The translations under genes and the position numbers were made by a program. DNA of 64,000 nucleotides, taken from NCBI GenBank assembly GCA_963281255.1, contig OY725501.1, positions 3,139,674-3,203,673 on the forward strand, written 5' to 3'. Origin of the DNA: Aphrocallistes beatrix (taxonomy: Eukaryota > Porifera > Hexactinellida > Sceptrulophora > Aphrocallistidae). Each line of letters begins with the position of its first letter. Position 1 is the first letter of the stretch. Below the pieces are notes generated by a model. It saw only the letters and a list, made by a program, of their open reading frames with translations. It searched no databases and was not told where the DNA came from. Positions 25,401 through 34,476 of the stretch are shown here, piece by piece.

Positions 25401-26847
25401 AGAGCATGATCTTCAGTCGAGAGCATGATCTTCAGTCGAGAGCATGCTCTTCGGTCAAGAGCATGCTCTTCAGTCGGGAGCATGCTCTTCGGTCAAGAGC
25501 ATGCTCTTCAGTCAAGAGCATGCTCTTCAGTCGGGAGCATGCTCTTCGGTCAAGAGCATGCTCTTCAGTCAAGAGCATGCTCTTCAGTCGAGAGCATGCT
25601 CTTCAGTCAAGAGCATGCTCTTCGGTCAAGAGCATGCTCTTCAGTCGGGAGCATGCTCTTCGGTCAAGAGCATGCTCTTCAGTCAAGAGCATGCTCTTCA
25701 GTCGAGAGCATGCTCTTCAGTCGAATGCATGCTCTTCAGTCAAGAGCATGCTCTTCGGTCAAGAGCATGCTCTTCAGTCGAGAGCATGCTCTTCGGTCAA
25801 GAGCATGCTCTTCAGTCGAGAGCATGCTCTTCGGTCAAGAGCATGCTCTTCAGTCGAGAGCATGCTCTTCAGTCAAGAGCATGATCTTCAGTCGAGCATG
25901 CTCTTCGGTCAAGAGCATGCTCTTCAGTCGGGAGCATGCTCCTCGGTCAAGAGCATGCTCTTCAGTCGAGAGCATGCTCTTCAGTCAAGAGCATGCTCTT
26001 CAGTCGAGAGCATGCTCTTCAGTCGAGAGCATGCTCTTCAGTCAAGAGCATGCTCTTCGGTCAAGAGCATGCTCTTCAGTCGAGAGCATGCTCTTCGGTC
26101 AAGAGCATGCTCTTCGGTCAAGAGCATGCTCTTCAGTCGAGAGCATGCTCTTCGGTCAAGAGCATGCTCTTCAGTCGAGAGCATGCTCTTCAGTCAAGAG
26201 CATGATCTTCAGTCGAGAGCATGCTCTTCGGTCAAGAGCATGCTCTTCGGTCAAGAGCATGCTCTTCGGTCAAGTGCATGCTCTTCAGTCGAGAGCATGC
26301 TCTTCGGTCAAGAGCATGCTCTTCAGTCGAGAGCATGCTCTTCAGTCAAGAGCATGCTCTTCAGTCAAGAGCATGATCTTCAGTCGAGAGCATGATCTTC
26401 AGTCGAGAGCATGCTCTTCGGTCAAGAGCATGATCTTCGGTCGAGAGCATGATCTTCAGTCGAGAGCATGCTCTTCGGTCAAGAGCATGATCTTCGGTCG
26501 AGAGCATGATCTTCAGTCGAGAGCATGCTCTTCGGTCAAGAGCATGATCTTAGGTCAAGAGCATGATCTTCAGTCGAGAGCATGCAGTTTTGAGTTATTA
26601 ACATTGTGAATGATCCATGAATGCGTCCTTGGTCTTAAAATTTGATTGAATTACTTTAATTCTGGTTTGGAATTCCTTATAAGTATTGTAAATAAACATG
26701 ATGAATTATATACACCATTTTAGGATCAAATGAAACTTGATCTTGAAAAGTAATTTCTGTAAAGTACTTGTATGTTTTTTCACGTACTCATCTTTATCTA
26801 TTCAGTTATCTTTTCACATTCATATTAGTTAGTATTGGTATCAAGTA

Positions 26848-28125
26848 ATGGCCACGCGAATATCAGCAGAATCATTGCTGGGAGAGGAGAGAGTGGAGAG
26901 AGAGTTGGAGGAGTTGAGGAGTCAGGTGCAGAGAGAGAAAGAGAAGGTGAGAAGCTATTTCCATCAGCTCCACCTACTGCTAGCAGCTAGAGAACAAAGT
27001 GTACTGCTAGAACTAGATGAAATTGTAGAACGAGTGAGAGCAGAGTTGACAGAGAAGAGAGTTCTCCTCCAACAGCTGAACACAGCTCGAGAGGGTCTGG
27101 AGAGAGATCTGACAGAGAACAAGTTGAGAGAACTTCTGCAGAAGAATCTGCGTAGTCTGGAAGATGGTGTGGGAGAGGTGTTAGAGGGAAGGGGAGGAGG
27201 TGTGACAGTTGGGTGGGTAGAGGTGGAGTGGAATGTGGAGGGAGTAGAGGTGTCAGTGAGTGATGTGTGTAAGGTTGTGTCTCTGAAGGAGAAACCTGTT
27301 AAACGTGTGGACTATTCTCTGAAAGTACGTCCTGTGTGGTCTCGTGTTACTAATGGAAAAGGTCCTAATCAGATTTCAAATCCAATGCAGATAGCTGTTG
27401 ACAATACTACACAGAACATATTTGTAACAGATCTGGATTGTCCTAGAATTCAAGTGTTCCATTCAGATGGAAACCATCTCTACTCCATTACTGATGGAAT
27501 AATAGTTGGATGTACTGGAATAGCTCTAACGAACGAATTTATTTTCGTGATGAGTGGAGGCAATTTGTTGAAACTAAACAAATCTACTAACAACCGTATT
27601 GAGTCAGTGGAAACAGAGAATGATATTTGGGGAATTGAAGTTGATGAACAGACAAACATTTATGGATGTGAGTATGAGAACCAATCGATAGTTGTATTTG
27701 ACAAGAATCTGAAATTCCTGAGAAGAATCAAACTGAAATCGACTCACTTACAATCAACTACTGAAGCTTACAGCATGAAACTCTATCAGAACAACATGTA
27801 TGTAATGTTTGTTCTATGTCCTACTTTCCATCTCCAAGTATTCTCTCTAGAAGGAGATCTGATGAGATGTTTGATACCAAAAAAAGAAATTGGTTGTAGT
27901 TATTTCTTCTCTATCGATGAAGTGGGAAATATCATAGTAGCAGATTGGGGAGCTGGAGGTCAAATCAAGATATTCAGCAATGAAGGAGAAACAATACACA
28001 CCATTACCAATTCAAACTTAGCTGAGAATGAGAAATTTTACCATCCTTACGGAGTAGCACTCGACAGTTCAAACAGGATTATTGTAGCACAAATGAATCC
28101 TGAAAGTTGCCTACAAGCTTTCTGA
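26848..28125 (+). CDS. Coiled-coil/NHL-repeat protein, right copy (425 aa)
   Basis: Single exon with ATG at 26848. The architecture matches the left copy: coiled coil over residues 1-110, then a linker, then NHL-type beta-propeller repeats from about 165 to the end; no RING or B-box. Substitutions against the left copy cluster in the propeller (for example HSDGNHLYSITDG versus DSDGNHLYSLTDG, and changes near residues 205-235 and 315-325), while the coiled coil is nearly identical. Small in-frame indels near residues 215 and 380 keep both frames open. The upstream region keeps the pre-insertion TA where the left copy carries a MITE, so it represents the ancestral promoter arrangement. The function is not known from sequence; TRIM-NHL-like binding is inference. 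Confidence 0.78.
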   Translation: MATRISAESLLGEERVERELEELRSQVQREKEKVRSYFHQLHLLLAAREQSVLLELDEIVERVRAELTEKRVLLQQLNTAREGLERDLTENKLRELLQKNLRSLEDGVGEVLEGRGGGVTVGWVEVEWNVEGVEVSVSDVCKVVSLKEKPVKRVDYSLKVRPVWSRVTNGKGPNQISNPMQIAVDNTTQNIFVTDLDCPRIQVFHSDGNHLYSITDGIIVGCTGIALTNEFIFVMSGGNLLKLNKSTNNRIESVETENDIWGIEVDEQTNIYGCEYENQSIVVFDKNLKFLRRIKLKSTHLQSTTEAYSMKLYQNNMYVMFVLCPTFHLQVFSLEGDLMRCLIPKKEIGCSYFFSIDEVGNIIVADWGAGGQIKIFSNEGETIHTITNSNLAENEKFYHPYGVALDSSNRIIVAQMNPESCLQAF

Positions 28126-28669
28126 TTATTGACCTTTGTTTGGGATTTTGAAACAAGTTATTTACATCATTTGATTAATTTTATATGGGAACTAGTCAAC
28201 TCGTACAACTATCAAAATGAAATGCACGATTTCTATAGAATTTTTGGATGATGTATCTGTAAGACAATTTGACCTAATTAGCACGAGTTGTTAGCTAGAG
28301 GTCCTTCTGCTAAAAACATTTTCGCCTGGCTGGTAAATCCAAATTCGATTTATTTGCCAGAGACCCAGTTCAAATAGCTCTGATATTCCCATGTTGCCCG
28401 GATAGTTAATTAACACTTATTTAGTCAATTATAAGTAAATCCTAATTTCGGATGTTCAGACCTCAGCAAGCCTGCCTGAGTCAGGAAGATATTTTGAGTC
28501 GATCTATTCCTATTCTACGTAAGGGACGATATTTGTGTTCTAAATCTGAGCATTTAGCCTAATAGCAATTGCTCTATGATTTTCTCGTACCAAGCGATCG
28601 CATTATTTATTTCGATCCTCAATAGAGAAAAATTCAGAGCAAAATACGACTGCTATTCTACTGCATACA
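28126..28669. other. Spacer between NHL and RhoGAP genes
   Basis: No gene is seen. About 330 bp (roughly 28190-28530) has no counterpart in the left copy; this is either an insertion here or a deletion there. I found no terminal repeats that would decide it. Confidence 0.5.
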
Positions 28670-31600
28670 ATGATTGTCCATTACAGAATAGGAAATGAGA
28701 GTAGAATGCTGCTGAATCCGCGTACCGCTACCTCCAGTACGAGCAGTCTGATGGAGGAGGTATCCTCCAACCCTCCCCCCCATGTGCAGAGGTGCATCGA
28801 GGAGCTGCGTTCTCTGGGCGTGTCAGTGTCTCGGAGCAGACTATATAAGGAAGTTAACAAAGCGAGATCTCCAAAGGTAACTTTAGTTCTGATAATTCTT
28901 TCTCAGATTAAACACTGCAGTTTTGATTCGATTGTTCTAATCTGATAATCTTACAACCATGGATTCATTAATGAGATTGTAATTTGTGATTCTTTATCAA
29001 GTGGTCAAAATGTGTTTTTTTCTATTTATTTTTATAAATGGTTTCCGTGGTTTCCCGATCAGCCAAGGTGTACAGATAACGAGCATGTTATCAATGTGAC
29101 ATAAGCAGAGTTGATTTGAGTGGTTCTCTTCTAGCTGAGACAGAAGAGGATAATCGGGATACCACTGGACCAGTACGAGGATTCCATTCCTTACAACGCA
29201 CACTTAGGCTGTGTAGTGCTACGTCTTCAGATTCCGAGGTAGCTCTCCTCCTAGCTGCACAGATCTGCAGTGTGGGAGTGCAGAGTTGAGTGTGAGTTGT
29301 TTCGTTTAGTTTGTTCGGTGAGTGTCTGCTCTACCTGGAAGAGCATCTCCACGTGAAAGGACTGTTCAGGAAGAGCCCAGCTGTGAGCAGACTGAGAGAA
29401 CTTGAGGTTTGTGACAAGATTGAACATGACTATCTTAAACTGAATACGAACTGGTGTGGTGTGTACTTTCACTCTCCGTGAATCGCGTTTGTAGATCTCA
29501 CTGGTTTCAGGGAAATCTCTCCGAGAGCTGCAGCCGCCCTGTCACGACGTGGCAGGGCTGGTGAAGTCGTTCCTCCGCTCTCTCCCAGAGCCTCTCTTCT
29601 CAGAGCAGATCCTCTCCGTCCTCACTCAGTGCCCCTCTCTGCTGGGGCAGAGGGTGCGCGGCATCCTGCTGGCTTGCTCCCTCCTCGCCACTCCCTCCCT
29701 GCACTGCTTGCAAGCGCTGCTGTCTCTCCTCCTGAAAGTGTGGCACCGGGAGAGTGAGAACAAGATGGACAGACACAGCCTGGCTGTTGTGATAGCGCCG
29801 ACTCTGTTCAACACGAGCAACTCCCTCAAGAAACCCTCCAAGGAGCGTGCGACCACTCAGGAAATCATTTCTGTTAGTTTGTGATCAAATATTTACCCAA
29901 TACGACCTTAGTGATAATTATAATCTGGACAATTCATTCTGGACTCTTTATCTCTGTATCTGATTCTGTCCTCAGTCTATATGCTGTGTTTAGGTTCTAG
30001 AGACAATGTTACAGCATCCTGAAGAGATGGGGAGGATACAGAATGAAATTGGATTCGAACCTGAAAAGAACGAACGTAGGAGAGCTGGATCTCTCTCCGG
30101 TGAGTCAAATTATTCTAACAAGGTTGTGATGGTAAAAACATTATGAATGGATCCCTTACACATTATAAGTATTGTATCTCTGATTCAATGTAAATTGAAG
30201 CTAGTATTTTCTGCTTTTTTTATTTTGAATTCTTGTTTTTAAATAATTTTCTAAACTCTGTGACCGTGATTTATCATTAAATCCTCATCTAGACATGTTT
30301 AGAGTATTCCCAAGAAAGGCAACCAAGTTTCGCATCTCTTCTCAGCCTTACCCTGCCACTCTATGCATAAACGGTTAGAAGCAATATTTCCATGCCATTC
30401 TTGAGTGCATACATTTATCTTGTTCCACCAGATGATATGGTTGGTGAGAAGATCCCGGTCATTCGGAGGAAACAGAGAACGAAGCGACCGCTGGAGAAGG
30501 GCAGACCCCTCCTGACTGAGGCCAAGAGGTGCAGACTGTTGCAGCAGAGCGGGACTCTGAGAGAGGTGATCATTCGTAGGGAAGCGCAGATTAAAGAGAA
30601 TAAGCTCTCGAGGAGAAACGCATTCCTGCACAGAAGGAACATTCCGGATACTACAGGTACCGTAAACTGGGGCGACTTTGGCCCTAAGAGGTGACTTTGT
30701 CCCACAATAGCAATTTTAATAGAATATACTCAGACTTAGAAATATTGCGGTTTAAATACCTTTGGATATGTTGAGAGTTTCATTCAACATATTATCAATG
30801 TGATTACATTGATTCATAAGTTTGAGTATATTTTATTAAAATTGCTATTGTGGGACAAAGTCACCTCTTGGGCCAAAGTCGCCCCAGTTTACGGTAGTAC
30901 TATGCATGAATTCCACTTCAAGTTTATGTAGAACGTACAACTACTCAGTAATCTTATTCGTGTGAGAGCATTGTACTAATTCGAGTTATCCGAGTGTGTA
31001 ATTTCTATTTTTATCTCAATTCTCTAGTGCATTCTAAGCATCAAACCTTTATTAAACGATTTGTACTAATTAGTACCGAACAATGTCCGCACCAACTATT
31101 GATGTGAAGTTTGTAATATAATCACACGGTACTTATGAGAGTACAATAGGCCCTTTATTGTCTGAATGAGTGTGATTCTACGCCATTGTGTAGGGGCGGA
31201 TGTGTATTTAAACTCCAGAACAGCTGGGAACAATTGCAAAGGAGCAACCAAGCCAGAAATAAGACTATCTTATCCTAAAGAACCATATCCCTTCCATAAC
31301 ATACGAGAAAATCTTGAATTCAAGTTTATTTCAGAAGATACGGAAATTTTTCAAACTCTCTTCACAGCCAAAACTGATATTTCATCCAAATTAGTTCCAA
31401 CAGGACCCATCCATAGTCCAAGTAGTCAAACCAGCGCACCATTGAGGCAGTTTGATAATTCTCTCGACTCTTTCCAGTCTAGCATCCAGGCAGAAGATAG
31501 TATTTCCAACCACGACATGATCAGATCTCGAACTGAAGAGAGCCTCGAGCTATTCGCCAACTCACTTATGAACGCTGAGCCGCAGTCCAAACCTCCAATC

Positions 31601-33510
31601 TTCGATTCCACCCCCAACTTCAGGAAGACTTCAGACATTGGCCAATTTATGGACATTTGTTCCCCCTTCCCCCCTCCGAGGAGGGTGCAGCCTCCTCGGT
31701 ACTTCGAGCGGCCTGAGAACAGGGTGCACATCAACGACAGGGACGTCTTGCTGCCCTCCTCACACCTCGAGATCTATATCTCTGCTGACGGGTGCTCCTC
31801 CACCCCCATCAACGTGTTGGAGAGTCCGTTCAGGGTCAGGAGTACCCTGGGGGTGGATTCTGGTGACACTGCACTCCCCACCCAGTTCGGTACCGTCCCT
31901 CTGCAGAGAGTGAGTGTGAACACTGATGAGTCATTTTTATTTGAATTATTTTCTATTAATAGTATTATACGTTTTTGTTTGTAGCACATTCGAGTGAGAG
32001 ACAATATTGAAAAAGATGATTCTCCTTCACACCTCGCCATGCCTCCCTTCTCACTGGCACAAACCGAGATCCCGGACAGATCCAGGAGACCCCCCTTCCC
32101 GCTGTCCCACTCTCGAGAAACCTCGAGAGACAAGAGCAACGCATCCCTTACCCCGAACGAGATCTCAGTTGACCCAAACGAGATAACTGACTCAGAGACG
32201 CCTGCCTCCTTCCACAGACAGAATCCTATCCGGAGGAGTTTCAGGAAACTGCTCAGTCCTGTTCTCCCGATGAAGCGAGACAAACCTGAGACAGACAAGG
32301 ACTCTTTCGGTCAGTTCAGTGATAACTCGTTACTTCTGATTCACAACTCTCGGATCAAATAGATTTCTGAAATAATTAATTTTTTATCGATTTCCTCTCA
32401 TCTACTTTTCATATGTGTGGATATCCACCAAATCCATTCTAGCCTTCGCTTAAATTCCATTATACTTGTTTCAGGGTTGAATTTAACGCAATTCTCACTG
32501 TAGAGAAGACGTTGAACAAGTCCAATAGCAGTTCCTTCTCTTCGAGCAGAAGGAACAAGCCTCAGAGACGTTGGAGCTTCAAAGGCATGTTCAAGTCCCC
32601 TACTCCCCCTCGTCCTGTCATCCACACCACCCTCATCTCCTCCCCCATCCCTGTCAAGCTCCCAGCGCACGCAGCGCTAGCTCGGATTCCAGCCGGCCCC
32701 GCCGGAACCAGGGAGTCCCCACCCATCGTGAAGAGGGCCTGCCTCAAGCCCACCCCTCCCCTGCAGCACCACATCTACCCCCAGACCCCCAATCTCCCCG
32801 CGGCCAGCCAGAGGAACGTCAACGTCGTTCCGGAGTGGGTTGGGTCCCCCCCTTCCATAATCTCCTCTGAGAACACAGACGTGACGTCATCACTGGAATC
32901 CAGCAGTCAGATGCAAATTCAGCCGAAACAGGAGCCTGTACCCCCCGACATAAACCCCCTCGCTGCCCCCACCCCCTCTGACAACACCTCAGAGGATCTC
33001 CTAAGGGACGACTCCTTCACTGACACGTCTCTGGACACGTTCCCCTTCTGCCTGAAGGAAGAATCGCCAGAAGTTTACTCTCCTTTTGTAGACGCGTCTC
33101 CGTTCGTGAAGCCGTACATGGGTGCAATCAAGGTCCTCCCTGACCTCCCTCCCATCGCCCCTCTGAGACGCACACTCGCCCTGTCCAAACCTGTGCGACT
33201 CCTCAGAGGAAATGTGTCCTCTCACGAGGACGCCCTGAGTGAGGGGAGTATTTCGGACGGAGAGGACCGGCATCCGGTCAAGTGGAGACCGGTTGTTAAG
33301 CGGGCACACAAACCGGTTAGAGCTGCCAGCTGTGTCGAGACAGCTCCCCTCCCGGATGTGGCAGACTGTGTCCGGCTGTTTGAAGCCATGGCCCGACCCA
33401 ACTCAGAAGCGAGGAAGGATCCGACCGTCCGAGCTTCCTTCGCCGGATTCAACTACGCTCCTAGCAAACTCAAGTACAGCTCTAGCATGAGGGAACCTGA
33501 TCGCTTATGA
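28670..33510 (+). CDS. ARHGAP11A: ARHGAP11-type Rho GTPase-activating protein
   Basis: Nine exons with consistent phases: 28670-28876, 29135-29238, 29310-29458, 29511-29872, 29994-30099, 30432-30656, 31194-31909, 31985-32309 and 32504-33510, giving 1066 residues, close to vertebrate ARHGAP11A. The RhoGAP domain spans about 70-275 and has the arginine finger in GLFRKS (about R124), then VAGLVKSFLRSLPEPL and ENKMDRHSLAVVIAPTLF. Upstream residues resemble the short helical N-terminus of ARHGAP11A; downstream is a basic segment (KIPVIRRKQRTKRP) followed by a long Ser/Pro-rich, low-complexity tail, also typical of that family. ARHGAP11A acts on RhoA in mitosis and cytokinesis. The first in-frame ATG conserved in both copies is 28670; 28706 or a later methionine is also possible. 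The exon 9 acceptor (TGTAG at 32503) was chosen because the nearer AG gives a stop. A MITE abuts the exon 6 donor. Confidence 0.8.
30658..30896. mobile_element. Foldback MITE at the exon 6 donor (235 bp)
   Basis: The element is 30660-30894 with inverted ends of about 75-80 bp, beginning CCGTAAACTGGGGCGACTTT and differing at only a few positions. It is flanked by TA (30658-30659 and 30895-30896), so it is of Tc1/mariner type. The donor of RhoGAP exon 6 is GTACCG at 30657, meaning the element starts at intron position 4. The pre-insertion donor would have been GTAGTA. Confidence 0.9.
30897..31193. other. Rest of RhoGAP intron 6
   Basis: AT-rich intron sequence ending in the acceptor TGTGTAG at 31193. 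Nothing else is recognised. Confidence 0.5.
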
Positions 33511-34476
33511 ACCTGTAAGTTTCTATTCGAGATATTTTACCATTTATACATTAGATCTGAATCATACTTATATACGTTTATTCCTCTAGGCGAGCACTTT
33601 ATTAAATCAGAGAGAGAGCATTTTTAAACGAATAATTACATAGTTTATATCGAATACGGTTGCTGAGATTCTATCCCTCTACAGAGCGGCGTCTTTACCT
33701 TACTTACCTATTTTGATTACACACTACAGTACGAGTATTTGGATAGGTGATATTATGCGCCATCTGTTCTCGAGTTATGTTTTGCTATCGAATGATCTAC
33801 TTTTTCTTTCATTGCTGCATTTCATTTATTATTTTCTTCCAATACTATATGATGTGAGTAGACACATGGTTAGAAGGGCTAGAATGCAGCCTTCGTGTCG
33901 ACTAAAATTGTTGTTACATGCAACTTCCTCGAGGATCCTTTTATAAAATGAAACACTTTGGGATTTGGCATTTTTCAAATTTGATCCCCTTTTTATGACA
34001 AATTATTTCTCTATAAAGTACCAATATTTATCTAGTAGATCAACTTGAGTTCTAGCTAGCCGTTACAACACTCAAGTTACCAAGTAAGACCCCCACGCAA
34101 TACTTATAATAACCTGAAATGTCCACTAAGTCCTCTTCCAAGCACTCAATCCAAGACTACTACTACCTCTGCTCCTCTTCTACAGGTAATTTATACTTAA
34201 TTCCACAACCTACACCCAAACATTGACTTATCTTGTATGTACTGCGTTTAATATACAGTTTCCATCAATGTTTCAAATATTAAGTGTGATTTTATTCCAA
34301 TATTATCCAATTCAAATGTGTTATGTCTATTCGCTTCAAATAATAATTAATACGTCGAGTGCACAGACAATCCATACAATCAGGAGACAAACAGGAAACA
34401 GATTGAATTCACTTAAAGCTGCTAAAAGTTGTGAATTGGTTAGGAACTAGAGGGATTCTGTAGTTAACATCATTTC
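33511..34476. other. Convergent intergenic region
   Basis: About 1 kb of AT-rich sequence between the stop of the RhoGAP gene (+) and the stop of the RING/FN3 gene (-). Short frames here lack splice support or family resemblance. It presumably holds both 3' UTRs; I see no clear AATAAA on either strand near the stops. Confidence 0.5.

Larger units (their letters stand above)
16184..26585. repeat. 19-bp satellite array, 10.4 kb, about 547 units
   Basis: The unit is ATGCTCTTCAGTCGAGAGC with substitutions concentrated at the A/G after CTTC and the two purines after GTC. Four main versions result: AGTCGAG, AGTCAAG, GGTCAAG and AGTCGGG. Each junction forms the palindrome AAGAGCATGCTCTT or a near version. 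Rare 16-18 bp units (for example near 16293, 17586, 19147 and 21206) break phase. Because 19 = 3x6+1 and the unit has no stop in any forward frame, all three forward frames stay open for kilobases and read the same 19-residue peptide; the minus strand meets TGA every 57 bp. Toward the right end (after about 26390) ATGATC versions become common and the array degrades. The left junction is abrupt. I treat the long frames as a property of the satellite, not as genes. Confidence 0.95.
12273..30130. repeat. Direct segmental duplication flanking the satellite
   Basis: Segment 12273-15948 is homologous to 26586-30130 in the same orientation, through NHL upstream sequence, the NHL gene, the spacer and RhoGAP exons 1-5 with introns. 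Differences: left copy has MITEs at 12516-12781 and 14994-15543; left copy lacks about 0.5 kb covering RhoGAP exon 2 and part of exon 3; right copy has about 330 bp more between the NHL and RhoGAP genes (about 28190-28530). The copies are otherwise nearly identical in exons. Confidence 0.93.

Noticed and set aside
16184-26585. CRISPR-like array
   Set aside because: There are no unique spacers between units; it is a pure tandem satellite in a eukaryotic genome.
16024-26609. Giant repeat proteins (up to 1465 residues) in all three forward frames
   Set aside because: They follow from a stop-free 19-bp unit; overlapping frames read the same peptide, no splice or promoter context is seen, and starts lie within the array. 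Kept as satellite.
33713-34450. Short frames in the convergent spacer
   Set aside because: Low-complexity AT-rich composition, no splice partners and no recognised domain.
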